Below are positions 54,632-64,000 of a stretch of 64,000 bases of DNA, one piece after another (position 1 is the first letter of the stretch; every line of letters starts with the position of its first letter). Source of the DNA: Craspedostauros australis (taxonomy: Eukaryota; Bacillariophyta; Bacillariophyceae; Mastogloiales; Achnanthaceae). A program made the translations under genes and the position numbers. The notes beneath the pieces were generated by a model. It did no database searches. It was not told the DNA's origin and saw only the letters and a list, made by a program, of their open reading frames with translations. The stretch is taken from assembly GCA_026770025.1 (NCBI GenBank), contig JAMXDE010000020.1, positions 806,001-870,000 on the forward strand, read 5' to 3'.

Positions 54632-55355
54632 GGTGTGAAGTGGATTGTTGACGTTGGCTGGCTGGCAGGCAGGAATGTTCCAATGGATAAGAACGAACTG
54701 GGTTGGAGTGAACTGGATTGAACTGGACAGGGTTTGACTGAATTATGCACGCGTTGTGCATTTTGCCTTGTGCAAACCATGCCGCGGGTATGCCGCGGAA
54801 GGAACTGGAGCATACCGAGAACTTCGGTCAACACGTCCAGCATGCCCAGCGCCATCATTCAGACGAGCTACAAGCATGGCAACACGATTGTTGGTAGAAC
54901 GAACGGCTTCAGCGTGGATCGTCATCGATTATGTTTGCTCCATCGTGGATGAGATCGAAATGATGAATACTCCACGGTCTGCATATTTCTTTTCGCTATG
55001 ACACCATGTCATTCACACGGGAACAATGTCGCCAATACAGCTAATCGCAGCAACGTAGAAAAGAAGCTGAGATGCAAGGAATGAAGTGGAACGTGTTCGC
55101 TCTTTCGTAACTCTGCCTGAACATCCGCTACGAACGGACAGGCATGCCCAGCTATTCTCTTTCCGGGCACCCAGCTCATTGGGGAGTGTTGCGCGGAGTA
55201 TCATCTGGTATAGCATTCCGTGTCCACTCAATCTAGTGCGCAACTCCATGCCTTCCTGCCCTCGTTGCCAGTTCGCTCGTTTGTCTGCGCGTGCTTGCTC
55301 GTGCGATCAAGCGTGTGAATAAGCGTGTGATTTATGTTGATTGTATCCATCCTGT
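54632..55355. other. Intergenic between DUF6824 and TPR genes
   Basis: 724 bp upstream of the DUF6824 gene and downstream of the TPR gene (both minus). Nothing recognised. Confidence 0.5.
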
Positions 55356-56804
55356 TCAGCGCCTGCTCCTTCCCAGCAACCATGTCGCTGCAACGCCAAG
55401 GGCAACGCTGCCGACAATGAACAGCGCCTCCTTGTGCTCATCCAAAAACGATTCCTCGTCTTCATCTTCTCCAGGCTTGCTTCCGTCGGCAAAGGAGACG
55501 CGCTGCTTCCGCCGCGGCGTATTGGGCTTGGGATCCGACTGTTCCAACGGCGTTGTCAGGATCCCTCTGGTCGTGGATGCCTCCTGTGGCGGCTGCTGCT
55601 GCTGCGCACTTGCTGAATCATCCTGCTTCGAAGCTGCCGACGGCGAAGCCCCCAACGAGCGTGATGACATCACTGGCGAAGTAGATTTTGTTGTGGCAGT
55701 GGCCTTGCCGCCGCCAGGTTTTGGTGTGTCGGCTGCTTTCTTTGCCTTGCTGGATTCGCCAAACATGGCCTTGGCGCGTTTCTTCTCCTTCTGCTTCTCC
55801 ATCTTGAGCCGTTCCTTGCAGGCCAGAAGAAGCTTGCGTATCTGCTTCTCCTGACTGGCAAGCTGTTTAAACATGGGATCCGAGTCTTTCTTGAATTCGG
55901 CAACGACCTCCAGCCCCTTCCTGGCAACTTCGATTGCTTCGTGCGTGTCGCCCTTTTCCGCATGCGCCCTTGCTATGAGCAGGCACGTCTTGGCCTTCCA
56001 TGTTCCAAAGATGTGTGACTCCGTCTTGCCCTCCTTGCTGAGAACTGCCATGATCTTGCTGTCGCGCCGCTTCTCGTACATGGCATCCAGCAGCACCAAG
56101 GCATTCTTTCCAAACTTCTTGGTCTCCTCCCACTTGTGCAGCTGGTAGCAGCAGGTCGCGGCGTTGTTGGAGCACGTGATCATGATGACGAGGAGGTCGG
56201 CACGCACTTCGTTGGTGGATTGGTGATCATGCTGCACCCACCGCACAAAGTCCACGGCTTGCGCGTACATGTTGAGCGCCTTCTCGAACTCCTTCTTGGC
56301 GAACCACTGGTTGGCCTGCTGCTTCAGCTCCTGCGCTCGTTCCACCTTGTCGTAGACGTTCATCTCGTATCGCTTCTTGGGCCGCAGCACCTGGACCTGC
56401 GTCAACGGCATGTAGCACTTGACGGTGGATCGTCCTGCCAGCCTCCACGACTTGATGTCCACGACGCACGTGCCGTCCGCCCTGACTTCCGTGATCTGCC
56501 CTCTGCCGTACTGCGTCATCACATCGTCGCCGGCCGCTGCGGGAACGGAGGGGAACTGCTGCGGTGAGTACAGCAGGTTGGGCCGGGCAGGTCCCTTCGA
56601 CGCCGATGAAGATGCCGCTGCGGGTTGCTGCTTCCAATCCAACAGCTCGATCTCGCGCATGGTGACCTTGCCACTGCCCTTGTCCTTTCGCGTTCGGATC
56701 ACCTGACCCTTGCCGTACGGAGTCTTCACCAGCGCTTGATCCTTGTCCTCGGGAGCGTGGCCGACAGCCCTGCCCTTGTGACGATTTCGTAGATCCAGCA
56801 CCAT
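55356..56804 (-). CDS. Tail-anchored TPR protein with PP1-docking motif
   Basis: Single exon, 482 residues. Two related N-terminal modules (VKTPYGKGQVIRTRKDKG at about 26 and VMTQYGRGQITEVRADGT at about 95) share the pattern T-x-YG-x-G-x-x-x-x-x-R-x-D/K-G; the second ends in a beta-rich MPLTQVQVL stretch. Residues about 155-345 form a TPR unit of the FKBP/PP5 type (QANQWFAKKEFEKALNMYAQ, CSNNAATCCYQLHKWEE, ARAHAEKGDTHEAIEVARKG) running into a long basic helix. The Ser/Ala/Gln-rich linker ends in RKQRVSFADG (432-441), a strong PP1-binding RVxF motif. A single membrane helix (FIVGSVALGVAATWLLG, about 462-478) close to the C-terminus marks it as tail-anchored, with the body in the cytosol. The layout recalls FKBP38, but there is no FKBP domain. 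Confidence 0.8.
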   Translation of the reverse strand: MVLDLRNRHKGRAVGHAPEDKDQALVKTPYGKGQVIRTRKDKGSGKVTMREIELLDWKQQPAAASSSASKGPARPNLLYSPQQFPSVPAAAGDDVMTQYGRGQITEVRADGTCVVDIKSWRLAGRSTVKCYMPLTQVQVLRPKKRYEMNVYDKVERAQELKQQANQWFAKKEFEKALNMYAQAVDFVRWVQHDHQSTNEVRADLLVIMITCSNNAATCCYQLHKWEETKKFGKNALVLLDAMYEKRRDSKIMAVLSKEGKTESHIFGTWKAKTCLLIARAHAEKGDTHEAIEVARKGLEVVAEFKKDSDPMFKQLASQEKQIRKLLLACKERLKMEKQKEKKRAKAMFGESSKAKKAADTPKPGGGKATATTKSTSPVMSSRSLGASPSAASKQDDSASAQQQQPPQEASTTRGILTTPLEQSDPKPNTPRRKQRVSFADGSKPGEDEDEESFLDEHKEALFIVGSVALGVAATWLLGRSRR

Positions 56805-57668
56805 GCTTCTTGTGTTCCGCTACAAGACACACTATCTTCTATTGTATCCTCAATGCGCCTTTGCTTGGCTTGTGTGCGATGTTTGTTTGGGGATGTGGCC
56901 GCGAAATGGTTCGATGTCCAACACCAGTGCTCCATCAGCAAGTTCTCGTCTCCACTCCCCCCATCACCACAAACACCACAAACACCACAAACACTGCCAA
57001 CGCCAAACCCGATCGTGTGTTGTTTCCATGTTGCGTTGTTCTCCATTTTGTGAGTTGATGGTTCGGGTTTGGACGGTTGAAGGACGAACACAAGCACATT
57101 CATCGCTGTTGATGTGAGTCGTTGCGAAGGCGTGAATCACGAATACAGAGCTTGCTTGATCAGACGAGTCCAGATGTTCGAAGCTAGAAAATGAATATGA
57201 GACTCTGTTGCGTGATGCAAAACAAGATGAGTGATTGGGAGCATGCTTTGTTCTCCCGGTGAGGCAGCTGCTACCACTAGAGCAGAAAGACAAGCATGTA
57301 GCTGCTCATGCAAGCGTGTTCGTGAGAGAGAGAGAAGGAGGGACAAAAAGAACGATAGGGACCGCACTCGTCTGTGCGTGCATTGTGCGAAGGCAGCGAG
57401 GACGACATCTTGTCACGTCGCTTCTTGAGAAATGCGTCACTCAGAATGCACCGTGGCTGACTTTCTGGCTCAAATGAGATTTTCTCCTTTGGAGTTTGCC
57501 CTTCTATTCGTACTTTGAGAGGATAACAGGTGCTTGTACCTGCGGGTATGGTACTCCAAGGCCAAGTGGACATCGGAACAAATGTGATGAGGAAGGTTGT
57601 TGCATACCGCCTCATTCACCGCCGGTGCGTACGTAGCAGGGAAGAATGCTGCTGCAATAGCTCGTACT
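56805..57668. other. Intergenic between TPR and SLC35 genes
   Basis: 864 bp, upstream of the TPR gene and downstream of the SLC35 gene (both minus). Contains ACCACAAAC repeats near 56966-56994. No gene recognised. Confidence 0.5.
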
Positions 57669-59048
57669 CTAGTCTGCCTTCGTCTTGTCGCTTGGTGCAA
57701 CGTACGGATTGGTGGCATGAATCCACAGACTCGTCGCGGCCAAGACACCTCCGACGATCTGCTCTTTCGAAACGCCAACATCTTGCAGGAACGCCTGCAC
57801 CAGCCCGCTCAGCAGCATGCCGAAGATCAGCGCGAATCCCTTTCGCACCGACCCGGCGTACTTGGTCACGAGACCGACGATGATGCCACCCATGGAGTTC
57901 GTGATGATCGGTATCCACGTTGTTTGCGTCCACCCGTTCCAAAACCCATCCTCGGCAATGCGCTTGCCATCCGGCGTCACGAATATGCTGGCGATCAGGA
58001 TGATGACGCTGGCGGCACACAGTTCCATGCTGAAGAGATACGGGTTGCGCCCGGTGCCACCCAGCGATTGCAAGTTCTTTTGCGACAGGGCGCCCGTGAG
58101 ACCAGAGATGAAGCTCGCCAGTAGGATCGGTGCCACGCCGTGCGTCCAGTGCGTGCTGTCCCATTCCGGAATGTCCGTGGCATCCTGCGGTCCTGAAAAC
58201 ATCTTATCCAACGACACCATCCGTTCCATGACCAGCGCTGCGAACAACAGCATGAACAGACTGAGGATTTGCATTTGGCTTTGCTTGCGTCCGATGACGA
58301 GGTAGCAGCACAATGCTGCCGACAGCGTCTTGGTTTGATTCAGAACGTTGAATGTCAGCGCGTCCAGATTCTGGTATGCTGTGAGCGCCGCGATGTTCTG
58401 AACGGCGTACAGCGCTGCTGGCAACACTGCCACGCTCACCCATGTGCTGACATTCCAACCTGCGCATCGTATCAAGTAGGGTTGGACAGTGGGGTAGAAT
58501 GGTGGTGAGATGTTCATTGCAGAGGAGACGGAGAGAGAGAGAGTTGAGCATGGATGAAGGAAGTGATTGGAGGGAGGAGGTGGCGTTAGGATGGTTGTGA
58601 TCACGTGCCGAGGTGAACATGCTCACCACAATAGTTTCTTGAAAGACAATGAATTGACTCTGCTCATCCACAACATTCTGTTCCATGTTGACACATGATG
58701 TGATGTTGCCATCATCACACCATTATACCATTCTATCAGTATACCATTGCACCATCACAATATCGAAAGATCGTTAATGGACGGATCCGTAGCAAGCAGA
58801 AGATCACCTTGTTCGTTCATACCTTCCAATGCGGATGACTTGGACCCGCTGAGACTGAGCATTGCGAATGCCAGAAAGAACTTGAGAACTTCCTGAACCA
58901 ATATGACAGTCGATCGGCAGATTCCCTGCGGTGTGAACCTCCTCGTCAGCGTTGGTTGCAGTCCGAACTGGAAGGCCAGCAAGCTCATGTACAGAATGGC
59001 CTTGCCATCCAGAGATGGTGCCGTGGATTTCTTGCTACCTCCTGCCAT
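57669..59048 (-). CDS. Nucleotide-sugar transporter, SLC35A-like
   Basis: Two exons, 59048-58823 and 58459-57669, phase-1 intron of 363 nt, 338 residues, about 8-10 hydrophobic segments. The signature LYAVQNIAALTAYQNLDALT followed by FNVLNQTKTLSAALCCYLVI corresponds to the conserved helix of UDP-galactose, UDP-GlcNAc and CMP-sialate transporters (YALQNNLLFVALSNLDA in the human proteins, as I remember it), and NSMGGIIVGLVTKYAGSVRKGFA to the conserved later segment with the KYA motif. These proteins swap cytosolic nucleotide sugars for lumenal nucleoside monophosphate in the Golgi and ER, feeding glycosyltransferases. Substrate cannot be told from the sequence. The C-terminus (PSDKTKAD) has no KKxx signal. 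Confidence 0.88.
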
Positions 59049-60037
59049 CTTTTTGCAATGATCTCGGAGTATGGAAGAGTGAGAGAGAGAGTAGTGCTTG
59101 AAGTATTGGTGCAGTACTGTGCGATACTATTCCTGCTTCCGCTTGCGAGGAAGTCTCGAATGCGCTCTGCTCTTGATAACTTGTCGCAACGCCAACAAAT
59201 GGTCGCTCTACCAATACTCTGCTGGTATATCCAAGTGCGAGCATGTGTCTGAGAATTTCCTCTCTCCTGCGCAGTTTTCGATGAAAATGAGTCAAATGGA
59301 TGCGTCTTTGCGATGTCTTCGTGCGAGTGCGGGATGCAAGCCGCCGAATGGACTAATGTTTGCGCTGTCGCTCGAGCAGAGTGGTATGTTGCTACTTCGA
59401 GTATGTCGAGCACTCTCCTTTGCAGATGAGCGAGATCAATGACTACGATCAATGGTGCATCGATGGGTTGATGGGTGGAAGCCCATCGCGTTCGTGTTGT
59501 TTCCCGCTGTGCCCTGTCCACGCTGAATTGGTGTTGCGAATCGTGGATTTCAGAGGTCGGATTGTGTTGCGAAGAATCGCTTGGCTGATTGGTGGAGGAT
59601 GAAGTTCCTCGTGACGCAAAGATGCATGACACATTCGATTCATGTCATCGGTTCTCTTTCATTGATAATCAGTTGAGTCGGATACGTGTCTACTGTTGAG
59701 ACACGCAACCGTTATCACAGCCGCGCGTTGATGGACCCCAACGGACAAACAGCAACCGCAACAACGCCAAAAACACCAGTGGAAGCCAATTCTGTAGTGG
59801 TGGGTCGTGTCGAGCAACAACAAAACGAAGACCTGTGACGGCGAGATGCTCGTCAATCCCTCTTGTGTGTCCTCTTCACCAGTCGCCATTGATGTCATCT
59901 CTCCACCGAGGTTCACAATTCAGCAACAAACGTCCTTTGCTCCTTCTCCTTCCTGAACAAACGAACGAACGAACCAACGCCGCCCCATCACATTCTCACC
60001 AACGAGTAACATACCCCTACTACACCAACACATCACC
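59049..60037. other. Divergent promoter region of SLC35 and first ML-like gene
   Basis: 989 bp. Small ORFs only. An A/C-rich leader occupies the 60 or so nt before 60038. Confidence 0.5.
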
Positions 60038-60976
60038 ATGCAGCGATTCATCACCCTCCTTGCCCTCCTCCTGGTCCAGACGACCGAAGTGTCTGCCTCA
60101 TCGGCGGCAGTGCAGGTGACCATGCAAGGATGCTCCGGAGGATCCCTGTCCTTCGACAGCCTCTCCATGTCCTGCGCCGATTCCTACTGCACATGGGGAT
60201 CCGAGGCCACAATCTCCGGTTCCTGTACGTACATACGAACATGATACAATTGCATGTACTTGCAGTTGGACGCAGAGCACTCAATCCATGTAGAAACAGA
60301 GCAGCAGCAGCATCAAGTTTCTCATTTGTCATGATGTGGCAAAGGATTGCTTCACTTGCATACGACGACTCGTACTGCGATGAGCGCGTGACAACACCTT
60401 ATTTCTCACACATGACAAGCACTTCACCCAATCTGACGCCATTCCTCTTTCGTTCGCTTCGGAACCGAATTCACTTGCTCCACAATACCATGCACAAATG
60501 TGTTCTCAGACACCCTGAGCAGCGACCTGTCATCGGGAGACACACCTGTCAAGGTCACAGCATCCATGCTGGGAATCACTGTGTACGATGGTCAGGCGCA
60601 GCTCTGCAAGGGGGTGGAATCCACCACCGGCTCGTCGTGTCCGTCGGCGGGAACCTACTCGTTCAGCACAAAAGAGACTCTTCCATTGTCCGATGACAAA
60701 TGGTACTCCAGCATCAGCGGAGGTCTGCTCACTGCCAAGATCAAGGCCAACTTCCAGGACCTTGGTTCCACGTGCACCTTCCAGGTCAAGATCAGAAAGT
60801 CGGGATACAGCATGACACGAACAGCGACCATCACTGGGGCCGCTCTTGCGTTCGTCGGTGCCATCGTCACAATTGCCATGAAGAGGCGACGTGTTGCGAC
60901 CATCGATCTCGCCGCGGAGGAAGGAGAGACAATGACGCACTTTGAAATGATGAGCAAGGATGGCGTCCAGGTATAG
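60038..60976 (+). CDS. Secreted, membrane-anchored ML-like protein A
   Basis: Two exons, 60038-60224 and 60510-60976, phase-1 intron of 285 nt, 217 residues. Signal peptide 1-20 (MQRFITLLALLLVQTTEVSA). The ectodomain is beta-rich with paired cysteines: MQGCSGGSLSFDSLSMSC, GITVYDGQAQLCKG, SSCPSAGTYSFSTKETLP, LTAKIKANFQDLGSTCTFQVKI. The order of strands and the CP..GTY..P and C..QVKI pattern recall ML (MD-2/NPC2-type lipid-binding) domains, but this is a resemblance of layout and not a proven match. One membrane helix (about 165-185, ATITGAALAFVGAIVTIAM) is followed by KRRR and a 29-residue cytosolic tail. It resembles protein B downstream; the two seem to be tandem duplicates. Confidence 0.7.
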
Positions 60977-61566
60977 ACGATGGCAATGATGATTGTCCAA
61001 GCGATGCCGTAGAACGAGAGTAGTATTTAGTATCAAGTGCATGTATTTAGATTAAAAAAATGGAAAGACCTCCACTCCAGCACTTCGTTGAGTAGGTGCA
61101 GTGTTGACCTGGTTTGACATTCAACGGTTGCAGAAGCGCAGCAGATAGGATGTGTCAAGTTCCAATCGTGCATTTCCATTGTGAGGCTTGATATATTGCA
61201 TGTTTATGTATTTCCACAATGATCCCAAAAGACGTTATAGATGTTATTTTTGTGTTCTTGAAACGATGACATTTTTGTCGTCAAACAAGAACTCCGGAAG
61301 ATGTGGTCCGCGCCAGCCGACCCAAACCTATCGCCGATTCTCCCTCCGACGATCCAACGCAAATTCGTTTTGGGTGCAGATCACGCACAACAGCCCACAA
61401 CACCGCAACACACACAACACAACAACACAACAACACAACAAGGTAGAAACACACATCGCGACAGATCCCACCCCATCGTTCACAACAACATCAAGGCAGT
61501 AGACAACCAGCGCAAGCACCAGACGACCAGATCACACGTCGCACGTAGCAGAACGACCTTTGCACC
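60977..61566. other. Intergenic between the two ML-like genes
   Basis: 590 bp in tandem orientation. A7 run near 61054 downstream of A; ACAAC-rich repeats at 61400-61440 form the leader of B. Confidence 0.55.
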
Positions 61567-62890
61567 ATGGCGAAAACAACGAGAAACGCTCGTGCACCGA
61601 CACAAAGGAGAAGCATGATGGGTCGCATTTCACCCACCCTTCTGCTGATGGTGATGCAGGCCGTCAGCACCGCAGGGTCCAGCACTCTATCAGTGAAACA
61701 AGGAACACAGTCGTGTTCTGGAGAATTGGCATTGATGCTGTTCAAGACAGACCAAGCCGAGTACTCGTACGGTTCCACTGCTTACGTCTCGGGACAGATA
61801 AATGCACTCTCGGAGGTACGTCCTCGCGGCGATACGGATGCTCAACAGATTCCTCTGGCAAACCCTGATGAGCATGACGCTGAAGAGGCGCAGCGTGCGA
61901 AGTTGCGCGATGATAGTCCGAACTTTGCGCTCGCGATGTGATGTGATGTGATGTGGTGCTGTTGAAGCATTGTCTAGACTCACGAACATTGTTGAGATGC
62001 GACACATTCTTACACTCTTGAACCCGGAACAATCCCATGAATTTGTGATGTGACGACAACAACAGATGCCATCGCTGGCAAAGATCGACATAAAGATGGG
62101 AATCTTCGGACTCTCCTTCAACACCATCCAATCATCGACAGTCAAACCGTGCAATTCCAACAGCCTCATGCCACCGGCGGGCAGCGATGCCGGGTACGCA
62201 TGCCCCGAGGCAGGGCTTTACAACTTCTACGTGCCATTTCAGATACCAGATAAGGAGGATTCGTTTTACTCGAACTGGCACGGTTTCAATGTGGGCATGA
62301 CCGTCGAAATAACGGGGTTGGATGGCGAAGATGTGGATTACGCAACATGCAACTTGGCCATCCATGTTGGCAAAGGAGAAGATTCATCGTCAGGAAGCAA
62401 GGCAACGTACGGCTACAGTCTCATGGGTCTGGCAGGATTGGCAGCTCTCGTGCAACGCAAACGACGACAGATTATGATGGAGGCGGACAGCAGCACACGT
62501 TCATCCCCTCTCATGGGTGAAGAGTCCGAGGATAATCTCAATGGCGACGAGGGCGACCACGCAAGCCAACAGCAACGCAATACGAGAGATGGTATGTCAT
62601 CCTCATCCATCGCAGCGGACCCAGATCAGTCTCGCTCGTCCCAATCGTTGTCGTCATCGGCTGTAGCGTCAGCGTCGACATTCATGTCGTATCTGGAGAT
62701 GGAATCGAAGACTGGCGACTCCAAGAAAACATGGTCGCTGCCTCCGATGTCGTTCGCATGGCCCAGCCGGCCGAATTGGCAAAATCCCTGGCAACAGCGA
62801 GACCAGAGAGAGCAATCACAAGAGCAACGAGGTCCAATTGGGCATGGAGAGCAACGCGACATCAGCCAGTATCAAGCATACACGGCATGA
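61567..62890 (+). CDS. Secreted, membrane-anchored ML-like protein B with long cytosolic tail
   Basis: Two exons, 61567-61815 and 62066-62890, phase-0 intron of 250 nt, 357 residues (the ATG at 61615 is an alternative that gives a cleaner signal peptide, MMGRISPTLLLMVMQAVSTA). Ectodomain: CSGELALMLF, YSYGSTAYVSG, KMGIFGLSFNTIQSSTVKPC, AGYACPEAGLYNFYVPFQIP and VDYATCNLAIHV, with the same order of cysteines and the same CP-x-x-G-x-Y motif as protein A. A membrane helix (about 197-210, YSLMGLAGLAALV) leads into QRKRRQ and a 140-residue Ser/Gln/Pro-rich cytosolic tail absent from A. The intron falls at a similar place in both genes. Extracellular lipid or ligand sensing is a guess. Confidence 0.7.
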
Positions 62891-64000
62891 GCTATCTGCA
62901 CATGGCATGGTGCCTCCAGGATAGCGCAGTCCGCTGAGAAGGCATGTCGTAATCCATGCAGTCTTCCAAATCTATGTGATCTGATGTCGAAAGTGTGAAG
63001 AGCAACCGTCGAATGTATAGTAGAGTGTAGCTAATTCAAGTGTTGCTGTACGAGTAGAAGTAGTATCGGTACAAATGTAGCGGCGTGGTACCCGGTACTC
63101 TGGAGGGGACTCCTTCGAGAAACGCCGGATTCGCCAAATCCTCAGCAACAGTGGCTTGTGCGTGATGTCTCTCGTCAAGATCACAGAAGTTGCAAAGAAA
63201 CACGAAAGAAAGTTTGGATCAGAGGCGTGACACATGAGATGCTGAACTTCGTGTGATTGCTTTCTCACCAATTTTCATTGAGAAAGTCATCACCTCTTTG
63301 CCCTCGCGGCACTCCGCCTTCCTTGCGCAACACGGAGGCGCTGGCCGGGTGGATGAACTTGTCGATGTGAAGCAGTTCGTCCAATCTGGTTGGCTCTGCG
63401 TCGTTCGTCAATCAGCTCCACGCGAGCATTTGATCGCGAAGTTCGTTCTTGTTCTCTCAATTTTTGTGGGCGCTGTAAACACTGTGGTTTCTCACCTGAC
63501 GTGACAACCAAACAAGAGGGATTTTGTGATGTTTGCGCAGTCGTGCGTGTTGCGCTTTGTCACATAGGCGCGGCGAGCTTTCGATGACTAAGTAACCCAA
63601 AGTCAGCCCGCGCAATTGGCGAAAGCCAATCTTGTGACGGCGGTTGGACAAGAATAAATAAGGTGTCACATGTTACCTTGCTTGTGACTGCCAACAGTTA
63701 CGCACAAGTACGATGAAATAACTATATCCAAATCCTATTACAATATAAATCGCTGAGACGTTGAAACCGTAGTGATGAGGACAACGCAGCGACACGAACA
63801 AAACTCAACGTACATAAGTACGCACAGGCAGAGCCACGCGCCAACGGTTGGCTGGCTGCAGTTGTATTTTTGTCGGTGGTTGCGAGCAAACGGATGCAGA
63901 AAAGTGGAATAGGCGCTCACGAGGACAAGAGGAGACGCAAGAGGCAACGACAGCAACAACAGTCATGGCGGCGCCGTTGATGTGCAAATGGATGATCGAT
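62891..64000. other. Right-edge stretch without a recognised gene
   Basis: 1.1 kb. It includes a short perfect inverted repeat at 63616-63631 (ATTGGC-GAAA-GCCAAT) and AT-rich sequence near 63650-63755. ORFs are short and unrecognised. Confidence 0.4.

Noticed and set aside
55291..55854. 187-codon plus-strand ORF
   Set aside because: Antisense to the TPR gene; Cys/Ser-rich shadow without a domain.
63616..63631. Inverted repeat with GAAA loop near the right edge
   Set aside because: A 6-bp stem is easily found by chance and no gene or repeat lies next to it; mentioned only as content of the edge region.
1..64000. tRNA, rRNA, CRISPR or operon-type organisation
   Set aside because: No T-arm-like consensus with a matching cloverleaf, no rRNA blocks and no spaced direct-repeat array was seen; intron-bearing genes on both strands indicate a eukaryotic nuclear region.

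Overview
This window is nuclear DNA from a photosynthetic stramenopile, almost certainly a diatom. Three things point there: a Ty1/copia-type retrotransposon with the ELDSHADT protease motif seen in diatom elements, a DUF6824-type protein (DVLSGRGG core) and a protein carrying the LGDNP signature of a family I know only from diatoms. Genes are compact, with short GT-AG introns (roughly 150-620 nt) and A/C-rich leaders, and lie on both strands without operons. Exon joins below were deduced by eye from GT/AG borders, conserved reading frame and fit to the protein families. No tRNA, rRNA, CRISPR or organellar sequence was seen.

Left third (1-24 kb). 1-3532 (minus): the 5' half of a copia-type retrotransposon whose gag and pol share one frame and are separated by a single TGA. 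4322-7843 (plus): a large ORF with an RNase H-fold, DDE-like core that looks like a poorly described DNA transposase. Then host genes: a membrane protein fusing a TPM domain to a RING finger (9857), a VTT/DedA membrane protein (11687-13320), an NnrU/Z-ISO-like protein (13982), two convergent paralogous TKL-like kinases (16660-18675 and 19656-21422) and LSM6 (23225-23769).

Middle (24-47 kb). A secreted GH28-like protein with three C-terminal membrane segments and degenerate catalytic motifs (24722-27461), an eight-exon secretory cyclophilin with a 12-nt exon (27888-30072), a GYF-domain translational-repressor candidate carrying an eIF4E-binding motif (31363-35538), RPL30 (35998-36946), a short AMP-binding-like protein (37486), the LGDNP-family protein (41735), a GNAT acetyltransferase (43487), a small glycine-zipper membrane protein (44926) and an Asp/Asn hydroxylase-like oxygenase (45812-47153). 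A gap at 38.4-41.7 kb has no recognisable gene.

Right third (47-64 kb). An unconventional myosin with a large loop-1 insertion (47914-52823), a DUF6824 nuclear-factor candidate (53153), a tail-anchored TPR protein with a PP1-docking motif (55356), an SLC35-type nucleotide-sugar transporter (57669-59048) and two tandem secreted, membrane-anchored ML-like proteins (60038-60976 and 61567-62890). Several genes act in secretion, glycosylation and membrane biology (TPM-RING, VTT, cyclophilin, GH28-like, SLC35, ML-like), but there is no sign of a co-regulated cluster. The best candidates for something undescribed are the DDE-like ORF, the in-frame TGA between gag and pol, the GH28-like membrane protein, the TPM-RING fusion, the ML-like pair and the TPR/RVxF/tail-anchor protein.
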